Part shown: positions 43,631 through 51,864 of the stretch, in pieces
Layout of the letters: each line of letters opens with the position of its first letter
Numbering within the stretch: the stretch's first letter is position 1
Origin: VRUE01 sp963712595
GTDB lineage: Bacteria; Actinomycetota; Thermoleophilia; Solirubrobacterales; 70-9
Direction: 5' to 3'
Length of the DNA: 64,000 bases
Assembly: GCA_963712595.1 (NCBI GenBank)
Contig: CAVQIM010000002.1
Coordinates: forward strand, 137,485-201,484
Program-made: the position numbers and the translations under genes
The notes under the pieces: model-generated
Database searches by the model: none
What the model was told of the DNA's origin: nothing
The model's input: the letters and a program-made list of their open reading frames with translations, nothing else

Positions 43631-43707
43631 ACGCGCCAATCGTCATGGTGATCGCCGGTCATTCGAGTCCGTGGCGATTTGCGCACGAACAAAGGGGTGT
43701 CTCGTGA
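43627..43707 (+). CDS. Possible 26-residue peptide bridging serC and serA
   Basis: This frame starts with a GTG that overlaps the serC stop (GTGA) and ends with a TGA that overlaps the serA GTG (GTGA again). It begins VNAPIVMVIAGHSSPW and ends RGVS. It has no upstream gene-independent ribosome site but would be reached by ribosomes leaving serC. The exact fit at both ends suggests a coupling or leader peptide; chance is possible for so short a frame. Confidence 0.4.
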   Translation: MNAPIVMVIAGHSSPWRFAHEQRGVS

Positions 43708-45284
43708 AGGTCCTGGTCAAGGAGAAGATCGCCGACTCCGGGGTCGAGCTGCTGCGCGAGAACTTCGAGGTCGACCTTGGCCTGGAGATGACCGACGAGG
43801 AGCTGGCCGAGGCGATTGGCGGCTACGACGCGATCCTGATCCGCTCGGCCACCAAGCTCACTGCCGAGTTGATCGAGCGCGCCGGCAGCCTCAAGGTGAT
43901 CGGCCGCGCCGGCACCGGCGTCGACAACGTCGACATCGCGGCGGCGACTCGCCGAGGCATCGTCGTCGCCAACGCACCCGAATCGAACTCGGTCGCCGCC
44001 GCAGAGCACACCCTGGCGCTCGCGCTTTCCCTCTTCCGCAACGTTCCCCAGGCTCACGGCGCCCTGGTCGACGGACGTTGGGACCGGGCCAAGTTCAAGG
44101 GCGCCGAGCTCTACGGCAAGACGATCGGGGTCGTCGGCTTCGGCCGCATCGGCCAGCTCGTCGCCAAGCGCGCCCAGGCCTTCGAGATGGAGGTGATCGC
44201 CTTCGACAAGTTCGTTTCCGCCGAGCGCTTTCGCGAGCTGGGGGTGCACGGCGTCGGCAGCCTCGAGGAGCTGTTCGAGCGCGCCGACGTGGTCACCGTC
44301 CACGTGCCGAAGACGCCGGAGACGACGAACCTGATCGACGCCGAGGCGATCGAGGCGATGGTGGATGGCGTTCGGATCGTCAACTGCGCCCGCGGCGAGC
44401 TGGTCGACCTCGACGCGCTCCAGGCGGGGCTCGAATCGGGCAAGGTCGGCGGCGCTGCCCTCGACGTCTTTCCCGCGGAGCCCTTCACCGAGCACCCGAT
44501 CTTCTCCCGCCCCGACGTCGTCGTCACTCCTCACCTCGGTGCCTCAACCGCCGAGGCTCAGGACCGGGCGGGCATCGTCACGGCAGAGCAGGTGACCGCG
44601 GCGCTGACCGGGGGCGTCGTCACCAACGCGGTCAACATCGCCGCCGTGCGCCCCGAGGAGATGGAAGCGCTGGCGCCCTTCGTGCCGCTCTGCGAAAAGC
44701 TCGGACGCCTCGCGGAGGGCCTGGGCGAGGGCTCGGTCGAACGCGTCTCCGCTGAGTTTCGCGGCAAGCTCGCCTCGCATGACACGCGACTGCTCGGCAT
44801 CGCGGTCCTGGTCGGGATCCTCTCCGGGCACACCGAGGAGCCCGTCAACCTGGTCAACGCGCCGCAGATGGCCGAGGAACGCGGGATCGAGTTGGTCGAG
44901 ACGAAGGAGACGAGCTCCGAGGACTTCACCGAGCTGATCACGGTCCGCCTTCGCGCCGGGGGCGAGGAGGTCGAGGTCGCCGGCACCGGAGTCGGGCCGC
45001 GCAACGAGCCCTACCTCGTCTCCGCCTGGGACGAGAGCTTCTACCTGCCCTTCGCGGAGCACCTCGCGGTCTTTCGCTATGCGGACCGCCCCGGCATGAT
45101 CGGCCGGGTCGGCACGATGTTCGGCGAGGAGGGGGTCAACATCGCCTCCGCCGCGGTCGGCGCGCAGCCGGGGGGCACGCAGGCGGTGATGGCGCTGACC
45201 ACCGACGCCGCTGTCCGCGACGAGACGATCGCCAAGATCCTCGAGCTGGACGGCTTCTCGGTCGGCCGCTCCGTCGACCTCTGA
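43704..45284 (+). CDS. serA: D-3-Phosphoglycerate dehydrogenase
   Basis: A 526-residue enzyme of the long (type 1) form. A catalytic 2-hydroxyacid dehydrogenase part has the NAD motif IGVVGFGRIGQLVAKRAQ. Catalytic Arg lies in NCARGELVD, Glu in the ALDVFPAEPF region and His in VVTPHLGASTAEAQ. An intervening domain (~320-450) and a C-terminal ACT domain (FRYADRPGMIGRVGTMFGEE) follow, the latter fitting serine feedback control. The GTG start has AAAGGGG 6 nt upstream and overlaps the stop of the small bridging frame. Repeat C2 begins inside the stop codon context. Confidence 0.96.
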   Translation: MKVLVKEKIADSGVELLRENFEVDLGLEMTDEELAEAIGGYDAILIRSATKLTAELIERAGSLKVIGRAGTGVDNVDIAAATRRGIVVANAPESNSVAAAEHTLALALSLFRNVPQAHGALVDGRWDRAKFKGAELYGKTIGVVGFGRIGQLVAKRAQAFEMEVIAFDKFVSAERFRELGVHGVGSLEELFERADVVTVHVPKTPETTNLIDAEAIEAMVDGVRIVNCARGELVDLDALQAGLESGKVGGAALDVFPAEPFTEHPIFSRPDVVVTPHLGASTAEAQDRAGIVTAEQVTAALTGGVVTNAVNIAAVRPEEMEALAPFVPLCEKLGRLAEGLGEGSVERVSAEFRGKLASHDTRLLGIAVLVGILSGHTEEPVNLVNAPQMAEERGIELVETKETSSEDFTELITVRLRAGGEEVEVAGTGVGPRNEPYLVSAWDESFYLPFAEHLAVFRYADRPGMIGRVGTMFGEEGVNIASAAVGAQPGGTQAVMALTTDAAVRDETIAKILELDGFSVGRSVDL

Positions 45285-45383
45285 GGCCGTCAGACCGGCG
45301 CATAGCTGCGTCCTCGGTCGCTCGCGTGCAGAAGCACGCCACGCTCCCCTTCGCCCTTGCTCTGCTTGGTCTGACGGCCTCAG
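45281..45383. repeat. Palindromic repeat family C, copy 2 (103 bp), after serA
   Basis: Perfect 16-bp arms (CTGAGGCCGTCAGACC and its complement) enclose the family C core in the opposite orientation to copy 1 between ilvB and ilvN. The arms share no sequence with copy 1 arms. The left arm contains the serA stop codon TGA. The right arm ends 18 nt before the quinone oxidoreductase start. Confidence 0.9.
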
Positions 45384-45401
45384 CCCTTAGCGCTTAGTGT
45401 T

Positions 45402-46442
45402 GTGTCCGTGAAGGCGCTGGTTCAGACAGGCAACGGTGGGTACGACGTGCTCCAAGTCTTGGAGCGGCCCGACCCAGCGGTCGGCCCGGGTGAGGTTCGG
45501 ATCGAGGTCAAGGCGGCGGGAATCAACTTCGCCGACACGATGGCGCGGCTCGGTCTATACCCCGATGCGCCCAAGCCCCCCTGCGTGATGGGCTACGAGG
45601 TCGCCGGAGTGATCGAGTCGATCGGGGATGGCGTAAGCATGCATGCCGTCGGAGATCGCGTTGTCGCCGGCACCCGTTTCGGTGGCCAGGCGGAGCTGAT
45701 CACGGTGCCCGAGGAGCAGGCGCTGCCGCTGCCGGAGCGACTCAGCTTCGAGCAGGGGGCGGCCTTCCCGGTCAACTACGGCACCGCCTACGCGGCGCTG
45801 GTCCTGATGGGCAGCCTGCGAGAGGGCACCCGGGTCCTGATCCACGCCGCGGCCGGTGGCGTCGGCATCGCCGCGACCCAGATCGCGCGCAACGCTGGCG
45901 CCGAGATATTCGGCACCGCCTCACCGGGCAAGCACGAGGCGATCCGCGCCCAGGGCGTCGCCCACCCGATCGACTATCGCAACCAGGACTTCGAGGAGGA
46001 GGCGATGCGCATCACCGGCGGCGAGGGCGTCGACCTGATCATCGACGCGCTCGGGCCCACCTCCTTCCGCAAGGACTACCGCCTGCTGCGTCCCGGCGGG
46101 CGGTTGGTGATGTACGGGCTCTCGGAGATCGCAAACGAACGTGGCCGTGACATTCCGGCAGCGCTGAAGAGCCTCGCGAAGATGCCGCTGGCGACGATCC
46201 CGTGGTGGAAGAGCCTCGCCCTGATGAACGAGAACAAGGGCGTCTTCGGCCTCAACATGCTCAAGTGGTGGGAACGCGAGGGCAGCCTCGATCGGGTCAC
46301 CGAGCCGCTGATGGATGACCTCGAGACGGGCCGTCTCGAGCCGGTCGTCGCCGAGGCATTTCCCTTCGAGAAGGCCGGGGACGCGCATCGATTCATCGCC
46401 GAGCGCCGCAACGTCGGCAAGGTTGTGCTGTTTCCAACATAG
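45402..46442 (+). CDS. Zinc-free medium-chain dehydrogenase, quinone oxidoreductase type
   Basis: A 346-residue MDR-family NADPH enzyme. The N-terminal GroES-like part has GEVRIEVKAAGINFADTMARLG, and the Rossmann part has VLIHAAAGGVGIAATQIARN, GTASPGKHEAIRAQG and DYRNQDFEEE. No structural zinc Cys cluster is seen, which places it with quinone reductases (QOR/VAT-1) rather than alcohol dehydrogenases. Substrate is unknown. Two in-frame GTG codons, 6 nt apart, could start it. It follows repeat C2. Confidence 0.88.
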   Translation: MSVKALVQTGNGGYDVLQVLERPDPAVGPGEVRIEVKAAGINFADTMARLGLYPDAPKPPCVMGYEVAGVIESIGDGVSMHAVGDRVVAGTRFGGQAELITVPEEQALPLPERLSFEQGAAFPVNYGTAYAALVLMGSLREGTRVLIHAAAGGVGIAATQIARNAGAEIFGTASPGKHEAIRAQGVAHPIDYRNQDFEEEAMRITGGEGVDLIIDALGPTSFRKDYRLLRPGGRLVMYGLSEIANERGRDIPAALKSLAKMPLATIPWWKSLALMNENKGVFGLNMLKWWEREGSLDRVTEPLMDDLETGRLEPVVAEAFPFEKAGDAHRFIAERRNVGKVVLFPT

Positions 46443-46473
46443 ATTCCTTGCCCAATCGGGGCGCGGCGCTGCG

Positions 46474-47055
46474 ATGAAGAAGACGATCCTCCTCATGCTC
46501 GCGGGCTTGGCGGCACTTGCCGCCCCTTTCGCGCGCGCTTCAACCAACACCTCCTACACCGTGGTTCTGGCGGGCGGCGTGGAACAGAGCAGGATCCGCA
46601 TCTGGCTCTCTCCGGACGGCCGCAATTACGTGATCGACTCCGTCGTGCCGCTGGAAGTCGGCGGTGAGGTTTGCGAAAACGCCGCCGAAAGCCCGAACGA
46701 GCTGGTCTGCAAGGCGCCGCTCGTGGCAGGCTTCGACGTCAACGCCGGCCCCGGAGACGACTCGGTGACGGTCTCGCGCGGCGTTGCGATTCCGGTGACG
46801 GTTCGCGGCGGGCCGGGCAACGACACGATGATCGGCGGAGGGGGGCCGGACAAGCTGAGCGGCGGTGCCGGCGACGACCACCTCTACGGCAGGGTCGGCG
46901 ATGACCTCCTCCTCGGCGGCGACGGCAATGACACGCTGTACGGCGGCTCCGGCGACGACATTCTCCACGGTGGGTTGGGCACCGACACCCTTGGCGGCGG
47001 CCCGGGCGAAAACAGCGTTCGGCAGAGCCTGCCTCCCGAATCCGAAGCGGGTTAA
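46474..47055 (+). CDS. Secreted calcium-binding RTX-repeat protein
   Basis: A 193-residue protein. A signal peptide (TILLMLAGLAALAAPFARAS) precedes a ~75-residue beta domain with two Cys. At least six glycine-rich nonapeptides of the GGxGxDxLx type follow (GGPGNDTMIGGGGPDKLSG, GGDGNDTLYGGSGDDILHGG), which form a calcium-loaded beta-roll. No enzymatic domain is attached. The ATG is placed just before the signal peptide. Its stop overlaps the convergent MFS gene stop by 3 nt. Confidence 0.85.
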   Translation: MKKTILLMLAGLAALAAPFARASTNTSYTVVLAGGVEQSRIRIWLSPDGRNYVIDSVVPLEVGGEVCENAAESPNELVCKAPLVAGFDVNAGPGDDSVTVSRGVAIPVTVRGGPGNDTMIGGGGPDKLSGGAGDDHLYGRVGDDLLLGGDGNDTLYGGSGDDILHGGLGTDTLGGGPGENSVRQSLPPESEAG

Positions 47056-48401
47056 GCCGAGGCTTCCTCCGTCGCTTGGCGGCCCAGCAGCCGTCCGCCG
47101 ACGAAGAAGAGCGCGATCAGGAAGCCAACCAGCGAGAGCGCCGCGTCGAGGCGGAAGGCGGCCTGGATGCCATCGACGAAGGACGGCTGGGCCGAGAACA
47201 CGGTCGTGGTCAGCCCGAGGCCGATCGAGCCGCCGGCGATCTGGAACATGTAGACGATTCCACCGGCGAGGCTGGTCTGCGATTCATCGACCGAGGTAAC
47301 GCCGGCGGTGGTGGCGGTCGGGTAGAAGCTGCCGATCCCGATCCCAAGCACGACCATGCCGGCGATCAGGGAGCCGTAGCCAGAGCCCGAGTCGACCAGC
47401 GAGAAGACGAAGGGGGAGATCGTTATGCAGGCGGCTCCCACCGCTGCCAGGACCTTGGCCCCGAGGCGCTCGTAGAGCGGCCCGGCACCGAAGGAGACGC
47501 AGGCGAAGGTTGCGAGGAAGGGCAGCATGCCGAGGCCGGCCTTCAGCGGCGAGTAACCGAGTTGATGCTGCATGAACTGCGGCAGGTAGAGCAGCGCCGC
47601 GAAGAAGGTCGCCGACATCAGCAGGATCGCCAGGCAGGATGCGCGGAAGCTCTCGTTCGCCATCACCGCGCGCGGCACCAGGGCGTTGAGCCCGGCCCGC
47701 CGCTCGATCGGGACGAAGGCGACGAGCAGGATCGCGGCCAGGGCGAGCAGGCCGATCACCCGCGGGTCGCCGAAGCCCCAGTCGTCGACCTGATCGAGGC
47801 CGACGAGCAGGGAGACGAGGCCGATCGAGATCGTTGCGATGCCGGCATAGTCGATTCGTTGCTCGCCGGCGTCCGGCTCGGTCACCTTGACCAGGCGGTA
47901 AGTGACCAGCACCGCGAAGGCCGAGATCGGCACGTTGAGGAAGAAGATCCAGCGCCAGCTCAGTGCGTCGGTGAGCACGCCGCCGATCAACGGCCCGATT
48001 GCGTTGCCGAGGCCGGCGGCGCCGATGATGATCCCACCCGCCAGGCCCGCCTTGTCTTCGGGCAGCAGCGCGTAGGTCATGCCGAGGATCGCCGGCCACA
48101 TCAGTGCACCGCCGATCCCCATCAGCGTCCTGGTGGCGATCAGCCAGGCCTCGCTCTGGGCCGCGCCGCCCAGCGCCGACATCGCGGCGAAGATCGCGGT
48201 GCCGAGGAAGAAGGCGTTGCGCCGACCGAACATGTCGGCCAGGCGCCCGCCGGTGACGATCATCACCCCGAAGGTGAGCGCGTAGGCGTTGATCACCCAC
48301 TGGATCGTGTTGACGTTGGTGTGGAAATCCTTCTCCATCGTCGGCAAGGCGACGTTGATCGCGGAGAAGTCGTTGGCGATCACCACTACGGCGATGCCCA
48401 T
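47052..48401 (-). CDS. MFS drug/metabolite exporter (DHA2, EmrB/QacA type)
   Basis: A 449-residue transporter with about 13-14 predicted helices. Motif A is GRLADMFGRRNAF, motif C-like GIIIGAAGLGNAIGPLIGGVL, and SWRWIFFLNVPIS is typical of DHA2 exporters. It should extrude drugs or metabolites in exchange for protons. The only standard start (ATG) falls inside what looks like the first helix. Seven codons just upstream (TWFALFA) also read like family sequence, but the frame has no other start before a TAG. The start may therefore be non-standard, or the helix slightly shortened. Confidence 0.88.
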   Translation of the reverse strand: MGIAVVVIANDFSAINVALPTMEKDFHTNVNTIQWVINAYALTFGVMIVTGGRLADMFGRRNAFFLGTAIFAAMSALGGAAQSEAWLIATRTLMGIGGALMWPAILGMTYALLPEDKAGLAGGIIIGAAGLGNAIGPLIGGVLTDALSWRWIFFLNVPISAFAVLVTYRLVKVTEPDAGEQRIDYAGIATISIGLVSLLVGLDQVDDWGFGDPRVIGLLALAAILLVAFVPIERRAGLNALVPRAVMANESFRASCLAILLMSATFFAALLYLPQFMQHQLGYSPLKAGLGMLPFLATFACVSFGAGPLYERLGAKVLAAVGAACITISPFVFSLVDSGSGYGSLIAGMVVLGIGIGSFYPTATTAGVTSVDESQTSLAGGIVYMFQIAGGSIGLGLTTTVFSAQPSFVDGIQAAFRLDAALSLVGFLIALFFVGGRLLGRQATEEASA

Positions 48402-48492
48402 TGCGAAGAGGGCGAACCAAGTCGAGCGCGGTATCGCGGATGAAGATGCCTCGCTTGCGATGCGGGCAGCCTACGCTAAGCTGAAGCGGCGA

Positions 48493-48552
48493 ATGACGCA
48501 CCGGCTCGACAGCCTTGCGCTCCTCCTTCTCCTCCCCCTTCGGGGGGAATAG
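48493..48552 (+). CDS. leuL: Leu-rich leader peptide of leuA
   Basis: A 19-residue frame, MTHRLDSLALLLLLPLRGE, with 8 leucines including five in a row (codons CTC, CTC, CTT, CTC, CTC). It stops 67 nt before leuA. No strong Shine-Dalgarno precedes its ATG. Leu-rich leader peptides that report leucyl-tRNA supply are the established basis of leu operon attenuation. The position and composition make this a strong candidate. Confidence 0.8.
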   Translation: MTHRLDSLALLLLLPLRGE

Positions 48553-48613
48553 CGCTGGGCGGCGCGATAGCCGCGAGAGACAAGGTCATTCGAACGAAGT
48601 AGAGAAGGAGGAG
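48520..48613 (+). promoter_or_regulatory. leuA leader with codon-embedded anti-Shine-Dalgarno
   Basis: The Leu codon run CTCCTCCTTCTC (48520-48531) is exactly complementary, 12 of 12, to GAGAAGGAGGAG (48602-48613), which contains the leuA Shine-Dalgarno sequence. Pairing would hide the ribosome site. A ribosome stalled on the Leu codons would cover the anti-SD and free leuA. A small competing hairpin CCCCC-TTC-GGGGG overlaps the end of the leader frame. No T-run terminator is seen, so control would be translational. The mechanism is inferred from sequence. Confidence 0.7.
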
Positions 48614-48619
48614 GAACCC

Positions 48620-50206
48620 ATGGCACCGTCGGAAGACGCCAATCGCGTCCACATATTCGACACCACACTGCGAGACGGAGAGCAATCGCCCGGGATCTCG
48701 CTCAACACGGCGGAGAAGGTGGAGATCGCCCAGCAGCTCGCTCGTCTGGGGGTCGACGTGATCGAGGCCGGCTTTCCAATCACCTCTCCCGGTGACTTCG
48801 AGGCGGTCGAGGCTATCGCCCGCCGGGTCGAGGGCCCGGTGGTATGCGGACTGGCCCGCACCCACAAGGCCGACATCGACGCTGCCTGGGGCTCGATCAA
48901 GGACTCGCAGCGTCCCCGCATCCACACCTTCATCTCCACCTCCGACATCCACATCGAGCACCAGCTGCAGACCGACCGCGAGGACGTCAAGGGCCAGGCT
49001 CGCGCCGCCGTGACCCTGGCCAAGTCCTACTGCGAGGACGTCGAGTTCTCGCCGATGGACGCGACCCGGGCCGACGTCGAGTTCACCGCCGAAGTCTGCG
49101 CGATCGCGGTCGAGGAGGGGGCCACCGTGGTCAACATCCCGGACACGGTCGGCTACACCACGCCCGAGGAGTACGTGGAGTATTTCGGCCGTCTCTACGA
49201 GCTGGTTCCGGCCCTGCGGGACGTCGAGCTGTCGGTCCACTGTCACGACGATCTGGGGCTGGCCGTCGCCAACTCCTACGCCGGTCTGCTGGCGGGAGCG
49301 CGACAGGTCGAGTGCGCGGTCAACGGGATCGGCGAGCGTGCTGGCAACTGCTCGCTGGAGGAGATCGTGATGCTGATCCGCACCCGCGAGGACGCCCACG
49401 GCCTGACGACGGCGATCAACACCCGCGAGCTGGCGCGCACGAGCCGCATGGTCTCGCGCCTGACGGGCTACGCGATCCAGCCCAACAAGGCGGTGGTGGG
49501 CCGCAACGCCTTCGCCCACGAGTCCGGGATCCACCAGGACGGTGTGCTGAAGGAGCGCACCACCTACGAGATCATGGACGCGACCGAAGTTGGGCTGGAG
49601 TCGAACTCGATCGTGCTGGGCAAGCACTCCGGCCGCCATGCCCTGCGCGACGCCCTGGAGCAGCTGGGCTTCAAGGTCGAAGGCAACGCGCTAAACGCCG
49701 CCTTCAAACGCTTCAAGGAGGTCGCCGATCGCAAGAAGCAGGTGACCGCGCTGGACCTGGAGGCGATCGTCTCCGACGAGATGCGCGAGAAGGAGGACGC
49801 CCACGAGCTGGCCTGGTTCGAGGTCGAGGCGGGCTCGCGTCGCGAGCCCCTGGCCCGCGTCGCGGTCAAGATGCCCTCCGGCGAGGAAGCGGTAGGCGAG
49901 TCCGGTGGCGATGGCCCCGTCGACGCGATCTTCCACGCGATCCAGAAGGCGACCGAGACCGAGTGCGAGCTGCGCCAGTACACGGTCGAGGCGGTGACCG
50001 GGGGAGAGGACGCCCTCGGCCAGGTGACGGTGATGCTGCGCGCCGCCGGCCGCCTGGCAACCGGCCAGGGCGTCGCCACCGACATCCTCGAGGCCTCGGC
50101 CCGGGCCTACGTTCGAGCGCTGTCCAATGCCCTCGAGGGCGCCGCCATTCGAGAGGCCGAGGCCGCCACAGCCGAGGCCGCAGTGGAACGCACCCCGGGT
50201 CCGTAG
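48620..50206 (+). CDS. leuA: 2-Isopropylmalate synthase
   Basis: A 528-residue enzyme for the first committed step of leucine synthesis (acetyl-CoA plus 2-oxoisovalerate). The catalytic TIM barrel carries HIFDTTLRDGEQSPGISLN, VHCHDDLGLAVANSYAG and NGIGERAGNCSLEEIVM. The C-terminal LeuA_dimer regulatory domain (~residues 385-510, with FEVEAGSRREPLARV and GQGVATDILEASARAYV) binds leucine for feedback inhibition. The ATG has GGAGGAGG at a good distance. Control is likely double: leader-peptide coupling and allosteric. A hairpin follows the stop. Confidence 0.96.
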   Translation: MAPSEDANRVHIFDTTLRDGEQSPGISLNTAEKVEIAQQLARLGVDVIEAGFPITSPGDFEAVEAIARRVEGPVVCGLARTHKADIDAAWGSIKDSQRPRIHTFISTSDIHIEHQLQTDREDVKGQARAAVTLAKSYCEDVEFSPMDATRADVEFTAEVCAIAVEEGATVVNIPDTVGYTTPEEYVEYFGRLYELVPALRDVELSVHCHDDLGLAVANSYAGLLAGARQVECAVNGIGERAGNCSLEEIVMLIRTREDAHGLTTAINTRELARTSRMVSRLTGYAIQPNKAVVGRNAFAHESGIHQDGVLKERTTYEIMDATEVGLESNSIVLGKHSGRHALRDALEQLGFKVEGNALNAAFKRFKEVADRKKQVTALDLEAIVSDEMREKEDAHELAWFEVEAGSRREPLARVAVKMPSGEEAVGESGGDGPVDAIFHAIQKATETECELRQYTVEAVTGGEDALGQVTVMLRAAGRLATGQGVATDILEASARAYVRALSNALEGAAIREAEAATAEAAVERTPGP

Positions 50207-50220
50207 AGACGTCACACATC

Positions 50221-50243
50221 CGTGTGGCGCTGCGCGCCACACG
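50221..50243 (+). terminator. Perfect 10-bp stem-loop after leuA
   Basis: CGTGTGGCGC pairs with GCGCCACACG around TGC, 14 nt after the leuA stop. No T-run follows. It is a plausible terminator or 3' stabiliser that separates leuA from the next genes. Confidence 0.55.
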
Positions 50244-50270
50244 TGACGCCGGAGGTGGCACCGTCCGGTC

Positions 50271-51228
50271 ATGCCCGCCGAGTCCGCGTCAGCCCTTTCT
50301 CAACAAGGGTTTTCGCGGACTCGCGGCGATGACCGAGGGCTGGCCGAGCTGGCGAGGCGGCAGCATGGGGTGGTGGGGCGGGGGCAGCTGGTGCGGCTGG
50401 GGCTCTCTGAAGAAGCTATTGACGGGCGGATTCGGGCGGGGCGCTTGCACCGGGTGCATGGCGGTGTGTACGCGGTCGGGCACCGGGCAATCTCGCGCGA
50501 GGGGCGCTGGCTGGCCGGGGTCTTGGCGTCGGGCCCTGGGGCGGTGCTCAGTCACCTCTCGGCGGCAGCGCTCTGGGGCATCCGGCCTAACTCGCGGAGT
50601 CGAATCGATGTAACCGTTGCGCACCGAAGCAGATCCTCCCCCGCGATCCTCCGTCACATCTCGGCGCTACCGGAGGACGAGCGCTCTGTCGTCGACGGCA
50701 TCCCCGTGACCGCAGTGCCGCGGACGATCCTCGATCTCGCCGCCGCATCGTCGCTCGATCGTGTCGAAAGCGCGATTCGCCAGGCCGAATACCGACGGCT
50801 CCACGATCGGTTGTCGCTTGTCGACATGGTCGATCGCTACCCGGGACGACGAGGGGTGCGGCGGCTGCGGAGGGCTCTGTCCCGCGTCGAAAGGCTGCCA
50901 GCCGGTCGGACCAGGAGCCCGTTGGAGGAACTCTTCCTGCCGTTCCTCCGTCGATATCACCTTCCCCGGCCTCGCCTCAACGATTGGATCATCGTCGGGG
51001 GGAGAAGGTTCCAAGTGGACTGCCACTGGGCGGGGAACAGGCCAGGTGGTCGAGCTCGACAGCTGGGAAGCGCACGGGACCCGGTCCGCCTTCAGAGAAG
51101 ACCGCGCTCGGGACCGCATCCTTCGTACCGCCGGCTATGCGGTGACTCGAATCTCCTGGGCTCAGCTCGACGACGAACCGGAAGCGGTGGCACGAGACCT
51201 TCGCGCATTCCTTTACAAACGTCTGTGA
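50271..51228 (+). pseudogene. DUF559-type endonuclease-like protein with AbiEi-like N-terminus, frameshifted
   Basis: The N-terminal ~200 residues (LAELARRQHGVVGRGQLVRL, RLHRVHGGVYAVGHRAISRE) match the AbiEi-antitoxin-like / DUF559 proteins common in actinobacteria. The C-terminal DUF559 part is split between two frames: GGRRFQVDCHWAGNR in one, then QVVELDSWEAHGTRSAFRED and LRTAGYAVTRISWAQLDDEP in the next. Removing one C near base 51040 restores a continuous protein ending at 51228. The vestigial first frame runs on into the XRE gene. Either the gene is decayed, or this is a sequencing error or a programmed shift. A nested hairpin (50278-50323) encodes the first residues. Confidence 0.75.
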
Positions 51229-51242
51229 TAGCGTACACAGCG

Positions 51243-51851
51243 ATGGTCGCCATCGACACAGTCAGGCCCAGCGTCCCCGCGCGCGATCCGGCTGCAACAG
51301 TGGGGCCGCGCTTGCGCGCGCTGCGCGAGGCGATGGGCTACTCGCTGCGAGATTTGGCGGATCACTCCGGCGTCAGCGCGCCGATGCTCTCGCAGGTCGA
51401 GCGGGGAGAGACGAGCCCGACGCTGGCGGTGGCGGCAAAGATCGCCGCCGGGCTGGAGCTAACGCTCTCGCAACTTTTGCGGCTGGACGAGGGTGAGCAC
51501 GTCGCGGTCAGCCGAGCCGGCGCCCGCCGCCAGCTCGAGCGTGGGGGGCACCGTTTCGAGGAGCTGACACCCCCATTGCCGGGGCAACGTGCCGACGTCT
51601 CGCTGCACTCCCTGGATGCCGGCGCGACTACCGGCGGGCGCGACGACCCGCCGATGCACGAGCCGGGCAGCCGCGAGACCGCGGTCGTCCTGGCCGGAAC
51701 CCTGGTGCTCGTCGTCGACGGCACCCGCCACGAGCTGCAGGAGGGGGATAGCGTCACTTTCGACGCCGATCTACCCCATCATTTCGAGAACGAAGGCGGG
51801 GAGCCGACGCGCTTCATCGCTGTGATCGCCGCGGGTCTGAGACGCGGCTAG
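51243..51851 (+). CDS. XRE-family regulator with C-terminal cupin domain
   Basis: A 202-residue protein. An N-terminal Cro/C1 HTH (LRALREAMGYSLRDLADHSG, MLSQVERGETSPTLAVAAKI) is joined to a C-terminal cupin_2 domain (HEPGSRETAVVLAGTLVLVVDG, LQEGDSVTFDADLPHHFENEG). This fold is a one-component regulator in which the cupin senses a small molecule. The ATG lies 14 nt after the end of the DUF559 remnant. leuC starts 13 nt downstream, so it may share a transcript with leuCD and could regulate it; that is inference. Confidence 0.9.
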   Translation: MVAIDTVRPSVPARDPAATVGPRLRALREAMGYSLRDLADHSGVSAPMLSQVERGETSPTLAVAAKIAAGLELTLSQLLRLDEGEHVAVSRAGARRQLERGGHRFEELTPPLPGQRADVSLHSLDAGATTGGRDDPPMHEPGSRETAVVLAGTLVLVVDGTRHELQEGDSVTFDADLPHHFENEGGEPTRFIAVIAAGLRRG

Positions 51852-51864
51852 AGGGGGGGCTGAG

